Assembly: GCA_044370935.1 (NCBI GenBank)
Contig: JBILUQ010000010.1
Span: 1 to 28,293, forward strand
Length of the DNA stretch: 28,293 nucleotides
From: Chth-196 sp044370935
GTDB taxonomy: Bacteria > Verrucomicrobiota > Verrucomicrobiia > Chthoniobacterales > Chthoniobacteraceae
Direction: 5' to 3'
Made by a program: the position numbers and the translations under genes. The stretch's first letter is position 1. Every line of letters begins with the position of its first letter. Shown here one piece after another: positions 1 to 12,600 of this stretch. The notes below the pieces were generated by a model. The model did no database searches. It had not been told where the DNA came from and saw only the letters and a list, made by a program, of their open reading frames with translations.

Positions 1-604
1 GTCTAAGAACGTCTGCAGGGTTCTGTCTGCCGAGCTGTCCCTGAGCGTTACTACCCCAAGCGTAAATCGAACCATCTGCTGTCCGGACGAGAGTATGACT
101 CTGCCCCAAAGCGACTTCCATAACTTGATTTCCACCAAATGCACTTCGCGGGAGCGCCTGCGGAAACGATCGTGGCGATCGATCCCCGATCCCTAACTGC
201 CCAGCGTTGTTCGCGCCCCACATATAAAGTGTCCCAGAACTAATCGCTGCAGAGTGCCTTGGGCCAGCCACTGCGCTATCAACTTTCCTCCATCCCCCCC
301 TTCCCAAAGAAAGGGTCTCAGAGAATGCCCCGCTGATCACTGCCCCAGACAGGCTAGCGCCATCTGACAATGGTGCTCCGTTTTTGTTCCATTGATAACC
401 TAGTGCCTTGACCCCATACACTCTGCCTTTTATGCGGACACTACCGTAGGGATCCACCTCGACTCCACGATCCTTATTCCAAATACTGTCCATGTTGGCG
501 TCCAGAACCTCACCAATTTCGGTATTCCAAACACCATCAATGGTGGTAAAGGTGCCGGAAGAGGTATTTGGGTTTTGAATGGAGATCTCGATGAAACGGG
601 TGGG
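1..604 (-). other. Ig-like domain leading into RCC1 repeats, cut by the window edge
   Basis: An Ig-like domain with strand C LGYQWNKNGAPLSDG (near 400) reaches about strand E (FSETLSLGRG). Where the tyrosine-corner strand is expected, RCC1 repeats start instead: HSAAISSGTLYMWGANNAGQ (about 260-190) and HTLVRTADGSIYAWGSNAQG (about 105-40). At least two blades are present before the edge, and the rest of this propeller must lie outside the window. It may be a second propeller nested inside an Ig domain. Confidence 0.7.
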
Positions 605-3600
605 GCTCTTGGCGCGCAGCAAACTGACCGAACTCTTGAGTGTTGTAGCGCCACGGACCTCCAGTTGGTAAGCGCCTATGTCATTGAAAGTCATCTTGCC
701 ATTCCTAAGCGTATCAGAAACAACGCCTTGAAACTCGGAGGCAGCCGGAAGGGGACGCCCATCCTTATACCATTGGTAGGTGAACCCATCGACAACTTCC
801 GCGCTGTTAAAGGATCCATTCGCTCCCATCTCTCCCACAAAAGTTTGGAGAATACGGTCCCTCAGAACTCTCACTGAGAAATTGCCCGTGTCGGACACAA
901 ACACCTCGCCTGTCTTAGAATTAGTAGCCACCCCTGTGGGCCAAGACAACCGAGAAGGAACAGTAGTTTTTTCCTGCGTCAAAGGATCGATGGTCGTGAT
1001 CGGTCCATCTACCGCCCCAGACTCGCCCAATATCCCGGCGACAGTTTCCACAATCCCTGAATCTTTGAACTGGAGGGCTTTTCCATCGAATTCTGTAACG
1101 ACACGCCGGAGCGCATGGTTGCCCTGGTCTGCGACATACAGGCTGCCATCCACACTGTCACCCAAATCAAGCGCAAGACCGTAAGGCAAATTAAACTTCG
1201 CTACCTCACCCGCTCCATCCTTAGCACCGCTTATGCCGGGTTGCCCCGCCCAAGTGCGCACACTGATTACTTTGCGCTTTAAACCCTCGTTAAAGTACAG
1301 ATTTTTATCATCGTCACCACCGCTCCAATTCAATTGAGCCAAACTGCCATCCGAGTTACGGGCGTTCAATCGAATCACTCGCACAACGTGGTTCATACGG
1401 TCAGCCACAAACACCTCGGTTACATACCGACCTTCTCCGGGAACTTCACCGAACAAGCCGAGCAAACTTGGATTAGCGGCAGTAATCAACCTTGTCTCGG
1501 GCGAATCCAAAAAACGCGTCCGCGCCGCAATCCCCATAGGTTGATAGAACTTTACATTGAGGGGAGTGAAAGGATTGGACACCATCGTTACTCCATCCTT
1601 GATCTGCTGAAGGGACACGTCTCTGAAACTGTAAGATGGCAAGGGCATTTCATCGCCCCAGGTTCCTCCAGCAATCAAATACACTTTTTGCTGCACACCC
1701 TGCTGAATCATCCGGATGGCATGGTTGCCCGTGTCGGACACATAGAGCGTACCATCCGAGGGATCGACAGCCAAGCCCTGGGGAGCATTGAACTTCGCTT
1801 CTGCCAAGGGAGAGTAAAGCTTATCGGCGCCCCCCGAAACCCCCAGACTACCACAAAATACAGTCATGTCACCGGCGACAGACACCTTGCAGATGACGTG
1901 GTTGAAAGAATCTGCCAAGTAAGTGACGCTTTCTCGAGCTGCAATCAGGTCGACGCCATCCACTTTTTCAAGCTGCGTCTTCCTGAATTGATCGGCAGGC
2001 ACTGGTTTGCTCAACTTAATGTTGCGAATGAAGCCGTCCCGGGTTCCGATTACATCGATTTTTGTGCCCTCATCCAAGGCGGAGATTAGATTCCCGTTGT
2101 TCGTCAGAAGACTCCCTGAAACCGTCATACCAGGGTGAATCTCTGCGTCATCATTTATTCTAATCCATTCGGATCCACTCGTTAGCTTTGCGCCTTGGAG
2201 GTAGCGTGTGGAGCCGGGGTCATGGGCCACCGCCTCAACAGAACCCAAGCGCGCATTTTTACCAGAGCCTTCTTGGAAACCACTTAGCCCCGGCGAGCCC
2301 AGCCAGTTTGAAACTCGACCTCCCGGAGAAGAAATCCGAATCGTTCGCTCTGCTTCATCTGCAATGATCAACCGTGACAAACCGGGCAAACCGGGCAAAC
2401 CGGGCAAACCGGGCAAACCGGGCAAAACCGCCAGCCCGACGGGGCGCTGGAACAGCGACTTTGCCGGCGTCCTCACCTCGGCCGAAATCAACATAGAATC
2501 CCCCACGGCAAAGACTGTCTCCGCGTCAGGCTGGGTCACAAAAAATGGGGAGTCCCTGAACACGACTTGAATCCAATTCGAAATAACTGGTGCCCCTCCC
2601 TGAGTTGGAGTGAGCTCAAGTCGATAAAACCCAGCCTGTTCCGCCTGCGCACGCTGAGCGTTGAAATTTACTTGATACATATCCGGGAGGACATCCTCTT
2701 CTAATGTAGAACGAGCCCCCGTCCGATCACCCAAGGTACCGGCTTGCACCAGAGTCCCAGCCGGGCCGAGTTTGAACCACTTGACGTTTTGACTTGACAC
2801 CGTCGCGAATGGGATTACCGCAGACCCCGGCAACTGGATTTTTGCTACCAGACGGAAGTCCTCGCCTACTCCGGTGATTACATTAGTGGGCTCAATAAGG
2901 ATCCTTGGAACTGACGCGCTCTGCGTTTTAGAGATCACATTTACAAGAATTGATTCTCCTGCATAGCTGCCCGAAACCAGACCAACGGGCTCCGTCACGC
3001 TCGGCGACAGCACTAGGTTACCGAGGCTGTCAAAACGAGCCCATGTCGGAAGCTGATCCAGCGACAACCCGCCAGCTCCAATCACACTCTTGCCGATGAT
3101 GCCGGTTTGACCTGCAATCACGTCTAAAAGCTTCACTTCAGAGGGCGAAGCCATTCTCACGGAAGCAAAGGCACTCATCAACGACGTGCTCATTCGAGCA
3201 TCCGTTGAGATAAGCACCGAATACTCACCCTCGGATGCTGTACTCAGGGACTTAATTTCGTAGGAAGATGCATTACCGCTTCCCCCCGTAATCGGCCGGT
3301 TACCTTTGTACCACTGGTAATAAAATTCAACCGGCAAATCGCTGTTGAGATCGCCCGGAAGCCCCTCAACTCCCGCCACAGTGTTCATCATTTGGTCTGC
3401 ACCAATCTTTCTAATCACGTGATTCGAGGAATCGGAAACATAAACATTCCCCAAAGGATCTACTGCGAGTTTCGTCGGCTCCTTGAAACGAGCATCCTTT
3501 GCTTTGATTTGAGCATCGCCCGACTCGCCGGGAACGCCTAATTCACCAGCGATCACTTGGACAATAAGCGCCTGTTGCTTCACTCCCGCGTTTGGGAAAG

Positions 3601-6600
3601 GCACCTGCTTCACTACATGATTACCCCAGTCTGCAATGTAAACAAATTTTCCATCCGATGCGACACCGGTAGGATACAAAAACTTCGCCGTCGATCCTGC
3701 GTCAAACCCAGAGAGTGGCACAACTGCTTCATCTGAAGGAATATCCGAGCCAAAAACCTCACCTGTCCCAGCCAAGGCGCCTCCAGCCAACGTGATTACC
3801 GACACATTCGCTGCGTTACCGTCATTATTGTCCGTAATGCAACGCACCGCATGATTTTGAAAGTCCGCAACGAACACCTTGTCGTTTGAGTAAGCCACAT
3901 CGAAGGGTTCGGAGAATCTTGCCCTGGAACCTATTCCATTCTGATAGCCGGGGATTCCGGAGCCGGTTTGCGACGTCCCTCCAGCCAATGTCGTCACCAA
4001 CGTCGTCTGATCAGACTTACCCTTGTTCGCCAACGTGATCTTCCGAACCAGATGGTTCCCTGAATCCGCAACGTAAAGGATCACAACCTCCGAACCGCCC
4101 GCGCCAACCGCAGTCCTACCCGCGATTCCAGAGGGCAGGTTGAATCTAGCTGCTTGGCCAGAACCGTTCGACGAACCCGCAAATCCTGTCAACCCCGCAA
4201 TAGTCGTCACGGTGCCCCCGTGAATCATGCGGATCACGTGATTCATCGTGTCGGCAACGTACACGGTCCCGGAATTGTCGACGGTCACGCCCTCAGGCCC
4301 CCCGTCGGTTCTGCCGAAACGAGCGTCTTTTTGCAGCGGCGCGTCGTCCCCACCCCACTCAGAACGCGAACCAGCAAAGTCCGCCACCTCTCCACCTAGC
4401 GACACAGAGCGAACCGCGTAATTGCCAAGTTCCACCACAAACAAGGATTGATCGATGCTGTTGTAGGCGATTCCGCGCGGCCCGTTCATCAAGGATTTCG
4501 CGGAAACCTTCGGATAAACCCTGAGTACCACGCGGCTGCTTCCAGACTCCAGGTAAGAGAACGGCTGCTGCACCATCTGCGGCGCGCCAGAAACAACCAC
4601 CTGCACTACATCCGTCTGAGCCGAGAAACGCTCAGAGGACAGCGCCTGACTGCCGGCGGAGAGGGGCGTGTTTGTCACCTTAAGCGCATAAATTCCAGGC
4701 ACCAAGGGTGGGGGTAATGAGAGCGAACTACCCGTCCCACCAAACACCGGCACCGAATGGGCAAGGCTCCCCGCTGACGCCAGTTCCTTCGAGCGGAAAA
4801 GAGCATTAGCACTCAGCAATCCATTATTCGAAAACGCAGAATACGAAACGATTGGCTTCTGCTTTTGGTACCACTGGTATGTTGTCACAAAGTCTTCCCC
4901 AGACATGACGTTTGCCACCAGCTTGTCGCTCATGGGTGTGCCCTCGGTAGAGATCCACGACATAGGCTGCTGGGTAATAATCGGCCGATAGTCCTGCTCC
5001 ACTCGGACGCCCTGCACCGTTAATTGCAGATAACCCAGCTTGCTGCTTCCGTCATTGAGATCGGCAATCACAGTGAGAACCAGAGACTGTGTGGTCGCAT
5101 CCGCTTTCGGCGCGATGAACAAAACCGCCTCCTCTGGGTTGGCAAGCTGAGGAGGCATGTTTATCCATTCCGGCAGCGTCTGCCGCCTCGAATCAGCCAG
5201 ATCAAAAATGAATTGTTTGCAATCGAGATATGGGAAGTAATTTTTGAATACGTCGTTGATGTCCAGTCGATAGGTGCTGCCCGCTTTTACCGTGACGGAC
5301 TCCACAAACGCCACCGGAGTGGTCGAAGCGGGAACCGTGATCTGCGCCGGTTGAGAGGTGAACTTGAAGCCTGGAAGCGCAGCAGAGGTAACTTCCACAA
5401 CGTAGACTCCCGAATCAGCAGCATTGCCGTTCAAATTGAGCGTGCGGCCCGCTTCCCCTTGAATTGGAGCACCAAGGAAAGCCCCATTTTTCTTCCACTG
5501 ATAAGTGTACTCAGAAACAAGGTCGCTGTCCATGTGCCCCGGAGACTTGGCTATTCCACCAAGACTCACCACCGTTCGCAGCCCGTCCAGATCGTATATT
5601 TTGCGGACGACATGTGCCCCGTCGTCGGAGACATAAACCGAGCCATCCTCGGAAACCGCAACACCCTTTGGAGCGGTGAACTGAGCCACCGTAGCCGGGC
5701 CGTCAACGGATCCGCTCTTGCCCACAACCCCGGCGAAAATCCGCACGATGCCAGACCTTGGATCCAAAGAAGGCGTAATCTTCCGGATCAGACAGTTGTT
5801 TGTATCCGAAACGAACAACGAACCATCCTCAGATATCGCGATTTTCTGCGGGAACCAAAAACGCGCTTGAACACCAACGCCGTCCAGCGCCCCTGAGATT
5901 CCCGGTGTCCCAGCGTAGGTGTAGGTGGTGAAAGTCGAGTTCACAAGAGTGTCCGTGAATCGCACGGATACCTGACCTCGGCTGAGCGCTGGTTGGCTTA
6001 CAAAAACTCCGCCGTCATCCACGCGACTCACATAGGTGTCATCCTTGAAATATCCTTGGGCGGAAACTTTCATCCCAGGCTTGACCCAATCGGGCCGACG
6101 AGACGGTGTCCAAGTGATATAGGTCGATCCCGTCCCCTTGTAAGTCCCGACTGATACACCTTGCAAAAGTCTCTCCGCCGATGGGGCATCCGCCTCAACG
6201 CGCCGAATGCTGTGATTGCCAGAATCCACTACATATACAGCGTGGCCGGATCCTGTCTGTACTGTCACTGCGACGTCTGAAGGCATCAGAAACATCGCGG
6301 GCTGGCCTGTCGCAGCAGAATCATCATCTCCCGCACCTTGGTTGGTTGGAGTGGCGCCAGCAACACTGGCTACAATACTCGGCGAAAATTGCAGGGTCCG
6401 CTTGCGCCTTGGATCCACTGCCAACACATCTTCATTGATGGAGACTGGCACTAAAACAAGCCTCAATGCATGATTATTCAGATCAGCAACATACAGGTAG
6501 ACCTCATACTGATTGGGTAGCAGTAGCTGAGTAGAAATATCCTTTATCTGGGAGACAAACCCGGCAATTCCCATAGGCGAATTAAATTTCGCCTCTCTGC

Positions 6601-9600
6601 TGTCCCCATCCACAAACCCTGCCTGCATCGGCAAACCGGCGACAGTGCGCAATTTATACAAGAAATCCCCCTGTGATTGATCAAACTCCCAAGTCAAGCA
6701 ACGCACCGTCTGCGACCCCGGATCCGTAATGAACACCATCTCAAACTCACCCACTTTCAACACCGCCAGACCTTCCGGCCGAGACAACCGTGAAAGATTC
6801 CCGACCGAATCCACCCATCCGCTTTTCTGGGGCATACCGGCTATTGTCTGCACAAACCCACCGTCGTTCATAACACGGACGACACTGTTATCGCGGTCGG
6901 CCACCAATAATTCCCCGGATCCACGAACCGCGAGCCCGTGCGGCGAATTAAACAGCGTTTTAAACTGAGACTGCATCAACACCTGAATCGAGGTGGAAGT
7001 TTTGGGAATAATCACCCGGGCCTGCGGTTCTTCGAACACCGACGGGCTGGAAACCACCGCAACCTGAACCGTTTTTGAGACTACGCTACCCCGCTCGTCA
7101 CTCACCTTGACGGAGTAGAGCCCCGCTGCAGGCGTTCTCGCCGAGTCATTCACTCCATAAATCGGACTGTTCCCGCCAACAGTGACATCAACCCCGTTCA
7201 ACATCCACTGATACTGCAAGGGCAACTCCGAACTGGCCTCAACCCTGAGAGTGGTGCTCCCCCCAGCGGCCACCAAGACGGATTCCGGCTGCTTTGTGAT
7301 CACCGGCGCAACCGGACTTACGTAATTTGCTGCAGAAGGTTTAACGACCACCAGCATCTCTGCTTTCTGGGAGTCATTTAAAATTACGCGCGCCCGAACC
7401 TGCTGCTGACCCTCGGAATCGGGAATGTTCTGAGCCTGCAAAAAGTATTCGGTGATACCTTTATGCCTTTGCGGGTCGGCCGTCATCAAAGTGGTGCCGT
7501 CGCCTCGCTGCCCCAACTGGTTGCCTCCCCACGAGAACAAGTCTCCGCCAGTCGTGGTCGCCAACGCATAGTTTCCACCGGGGGCGATCCATGAAAACGT
7601 CTCTCCCGCCGGTGGCAAAAATGAACCAGGGATTGATCGATTGGTGAACGTGCCATCCCCCAACTGACCGTCAGAGTTCAAGCCCCAAGCCCAGAACAAG
7701 CCGTCCGAAGTCTTGATAAAATTGTATTGTGCGCCGCTGCTAATGTCCGTCACACGCCTGGTCAGCTGGGATGGAACCACCGGCAATCGCAGCTCGGACA
7801 TATTCACTTCCACCGGGGTACTGGAGCTGACACGTGAGGCGACAAGCGGAACAGATGCCCCAGCGCTCTGGGGTGCAGCCGAGAGGGTGATCGTACCCGT
7901 CACGATGCTCTGAATGGTCGTTCCCGGCTCAAGGCTGCCACTGGAGGTGGCAAGCTCCATCCCGATCTCCAGCCCCGAGGTTCCAGACACAACGACCTGA
8001 GTAGTCCCGGTAACCAAGCTGCCCGAGAACGCAACCGTACCCGAGAGCGCCAGATTCCCATACCGAGCGCTTAAGGGGGCCGAGCCTCCATTGGCAAAAG
8101 TTGCGCTCCCTGAGAACACAGCAGCCGGACCCTCGATAACCCTTTCGAGCCTTAGCGCGCTTGAGAGAGACTGCCCCGTCGCGCTGAAGCCCGTCACCTT
8201 CATCGGCCCTGCGAGAAGGTCGTTCCCAAGACTCGAACTGCGAGCGTCCAACACCGTGCCCGGAGTCACCGTAGCCGAACCAGACAGGGTTACTTGAGTG
8301 CTGCTGTCTACGGAAACAATCCGCGTTCCGGAGGGAACGCCCGCTCCGTACACCGCCATTCCCGGAGACCACGACTGCGTGCTCACCATCGTCAGCGTCG
8401 TCGAAGCCGTTCCCGCCCACGCGGGACCCACACTGTTGATTCTGGGCAAGACCCCAAACGACGTCGTGCTCACACGGACAACATTGGAAGCTTCCGAAGA
8501 AAGCGGGTAAGCGTTGATCTTGTACTCCGCCCCATGCACGGTTCCCCCGGTGATTCGCTGGAAAATGAGGATCGTGCCCCCCTGAGCAAGTGTCACGCTT
8601 CCTCCTGACAACAAAACGCCCTTGTCTGGCAAAATCTCCCTCACCTTTGGCGATGTTCCGCTCAAATTAGCACCCGTAAATGACATCCCTCGGGTAATTC
8701 CATCGATGCTTGCGAGCTGCATCACCACGCTGCTGCCGCTCCCGGAAAGCGTACCACCAGCCGCAACGGAAGCGGAACCGCTCACAACCCGAGGATGCAG
8801 GTCCGCTCCAAGCTGACGGGTGTCGTTCCTGCCCCAGGCCAACACTGTTCCACCATCGCCGCTCGCCACCGAGTACTGGGTGAGCGCCATCGAGTGCTCA
8901 AGGCCGGCGCTGACCTGCGAAATTGACAGGTTATTTGTATCCCAAATCAGCTGTGGAGAAGGCACATCCGCAAAACTCAAGGTGCCAGCTTGAAACCGGT
9001 TATTCTCGCCCCAGGCAACCACGCCTGTGCCGGTCGCCACCAGAGAATGAGCACGCCCACCCGCAATCACATTTCCCGTCTGCTGAGCCGAATCTGGACC
9101 GATGGAAGAAATGCCCGAAACACTGATTCTGGAAGGAACCGGATCGCAGTACACGGGCGCGATAAACGTCGTTCCTGAAACGGTCGTCGCTGAAGGGGTG
9201 CCAATCTCTATCTGCCCCTCTCCGGTGACGGAATTCACGTACGCCGAATTGATTCCGCCTGCCAAAATATTCCCCGCGAAGGTGATATAATTTCCCGGGA
9301 TCAAGCCAGTGCTGTTGCCCAGACGGACATTTTGGCTTAGATTTTCGAGCGAAACATTCGAGAAAGTCACATTGCGGGTCGTCCGGTTCTCGCGTCCTAG
9401 TTGGTAGTGATGGTCCAAGCCCCACGTGTAGAGCTCCCCAAAGAAGTTCAACGCCATGGCATGCTGATAGCCGCTGGCGATGGCTGTCACCCCGGCTATG
9501 CTCACTTTTTCCGGATAACTTTTTGGATCCGAAACTGATCCGGTTCCGAGCTGACCGAAATCATTACGCCCCCAAGCGTAGACAGAGCCGTCTTTGTCCA

Positions 9601-12600
9601 GCACAATGCTGTGATGTTCGCCCAATGCGATCTTTGTGATCGTCTTTCCGCTCAAAACGTCACCCATGTGTACCGGTGTAGGCGTGAACCGAGCCTTCCG
9701 ATCTCCCACCCCCAGCTGCCCATAGGCGTTCGAGCCCCATGCGTATAATTTTCCATCTTCGGTGAGAGCCATGGAGTGGGTGACGCCAGCGGCGCTGACC
9801 GTCACCTTTTTTCCGTCCAGTTCCGAAGGCGAAATGCTCGGAACCAAGTCTAACCAAAACGGTTTTTCAGATTCGAACGTCTCGTCCCACCGAATTTGGT
9901 TCAGCACAAAACTCTCGCTCGGGGTCGGCGGCAAAATATCGCGGAAATTCATTTTCATCGCGTCCAGCGTTCCCGGTGTGACCGTGAATTCCCCAACGTA
10001 ATCCGGCGACGCATCTCCTCCGATGATCACCTGAGTGACGGTGCTCTCCACGGGTTGGCGAGTCACGGATTCAAAAAGCGCTGCGTACGCTCCAGAATCC
10101 TCTGGAGTCACCTGGTCAATCGTGAGAACCCGGGTTCTTGTGCCAGTAAACACAGACCCATTTGGCGTGATACCGTCATTGATTTTTCCACCATCCTTAT
10201 ACCACTGAACTGAAAATTCGGATGGAACGTAAGCAACGGGGTTTGCCCAATCCCGATCTGTGTCTCTAAAGAACGGAAACCTTCCCACTCCCGCCACCGT
10301 GCTTACGGTTGCGTCTTCGGTAATGGACCGGATCAAATGGTTCGAAGTATCCGCTATACGGATCACTCCCGTCTTGTCGACCGCAATCCCCTTGGGATAC
10401 CAGAAGCCCGCGGTAGTCCCAACTCCGTCCTCTTTGCCGAATAGCGGAATCCCATTACCCACCTTGCCCGCGATCGTTACCAGCGATCCATTGGCATTGA
10501 GCTTCCGGATCGCATGGTTACCCATGTCCGCGATGATTAGGCTGCCGTCCGACTTGTTCACCGCCAAGCCTGCTGGAAAATACAATTTGGCTGCGCTTTC
10601 AGTGCCATCTATCAAACCCGCCTGTCCTGGAGCGCCCGCCACGGTCGTCACCTCGGGAGTTTGGCCGAGTGAAATTCGCCGAATTGTGTGATTGAAATAG
10701 TCAGCGACGTACACCGCCTCGTTGTAATAAGCAACATCGCGCAGACCATTAAATTTGGCGCTCTTGGCGGGCCCATTCGCATAACCCGAAGCTCCCTCCT
10801 GTCCCGCCAGCAGGGTGCTCACCCACGATGTCCCGCTTCGCGAAATTTTCAAAACTGTGTGTTTGGAAGAGTTGGCAACGTAAACGACAGCGTCCCGCCC
10901 GTATCCCACAACCGCAATCCCACGCGGAGCTGAAAGCTGCGGCCCCGATACCGGAGTAAGAACTTCCACTGTTCCAGCGGGAACTGCCGGATCAAATCCT
11001 CTGGACACGTCCTGAACAGTTTTTGGGTAAAACCTCAGAATACGGTTGTTCCCAGTGTCCGCGATGTAGAGAGCCCCTACTTCGTCGCTCGCAATGGCTT
11101 CGGGCAGATTCAACGGCCGCACAAAGACCAAGAAATTGCTCGTCTCAACACCCTCGTGTCGGATCCATTTCGAGAGGGTGACCGAATTGCTCTCGGCCTC
11201 GACACTGATCACAGTCGTGAAGTCTGGGATTCCATACCCGCAGACCAGCATTCCCGGCACGATGTTTTGAATGCCCTCAGGCAGCGTCACACTGAATGAG
11301 GAGAAACTGGAAGTCGCCCTCGCATACACCACCTCTGCACTTCTCGCGGGAAGTTCTGCAGCAGGACGCATAAAAATGATCGAATGGCTGGGCGAGTCAC
11401 CCGCCGGCGCATTGGAAAGAAGCACCGTGTTGGCCCCTGCGAACCCACTTATGGTAATTTCCGCCGCGTTGCTTAAAAGAACGCGATCGTTGCTTGCTGC
11501 ACTAACCAGCTTCATTCCCACGGTCAGCCCTGCCGTCCCGGATACGAGAACCAATTCCTTATCCGACGCGATAAGACTGCCAACCCGCACCGCAAGGCCG
11601 GAGGCCATTCCCCAGATCGAATCAATCAACGCATTCTCGGCATTCGCATTAAGGAGAGTTTTCTTAGAGCCCATCAATGTATTGACAAAGCCTCCAAGTG
11701 TCGACTTCCGCACCGAATTATTACCCGACTCTACCACGTAAAAGTCCCCGTCCGGCGCAACTGCAAGTCCCCTTGGCGTATCCAAGAGCGCTTTACTGTT
11801 GCATTTGAGATCCACTTCCAAATTCACCTGGGTTCCAGCCCGCTGCACCACTTTTGAGACGGGCTGCTTTAAGATCAGAGGGTAAGGATCAGGAATGCTC
11901 AGCTGAATCAAATCCGACAATGAGTACGATCCCGAATTTGCAGAAACCCCATTTGCATAATAAAAGCCGGGACTGCTGAGCGTTAAACTATCCAAAAGGA
12001 GCGCTGAGTAATACCAGTAATCAGAAGGCTTGGTTCTGCTTACCACAGGACTGAAGCCCTCATCGTAGTTGGCCACCTTTACCCTTTTTTGGCGAGCGCC
12101 GGCCGATTGGGGCAGAATTTCCCCGTCCTTATACCATTCAATCGACCTAACGTTACCTGCCTCCACAGCAAAAATTGGAGTATCGCCAAGTCGATAAAAA
12201 CCAGAGCGCGCCTGATCAATGAAACCTTGGCGTCCAGACGAGACCGCAACGTCTGTGGTTGCTTCGAGACTGAGCCGGTCCATGAGGTATTGGCTTTGGG
12301 AGTCGAATGCCACTCGATTCAACGGATCTGGGAGTGGCTCGAACCCGAATACACCGTTACCTGCAACCCACGTGATTTTACCTAGCAGCAGGTAGTCGAC
12401 CAACTCAAACTTGGTGTTATTATCGCCTCTTCCGAAGCCTTGGTACCAACTACCTGCGTGCGGGTCATTGCTTCGATAGAGCAACCAACCGGGCTCCAAG
12501 TACAAGTTTTCGCTTCCCGTGTAAAACTGCCCATATGGGAGGTGGGCGATCCCGCTGTTCATGCCTCCGCCAACTTCCAAATCAAACTCGCTGTTCGCTG

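Noticed and set aside
1334..2089. Plus-strand open frame of 251 codons
   Set aside because: It is antisense to cassette IV. Its histidine- and arginine-rich product mirrors the complement of the NHL motif codons.
2381..2425. Collagen-like G-x-y domain (G-L-P triplets) or CRISPR-like repeat
   Set aside because: Five triplets are too few for a collagen triple helix and sit inside an NHL repeat; a 9-base tandem unit without spacers is not a CRISPR array.
5024..5896. Plus-strand open frame of 290 codons
   Set aside because: It is antisense to the NHL/Ig part of the giant gene; the minus strand encodes clear NHL and Ig motifs here and the plus-strand product is arginine-rich and featureless.
7490..9810. 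Eukaryotic origin suggested by RCC1 repeats
   Set aside because: RCC1-like repeats are common in large bacterial exoproteins, and the surrounding gene structure, signal peptide and neighbours are bacterial.
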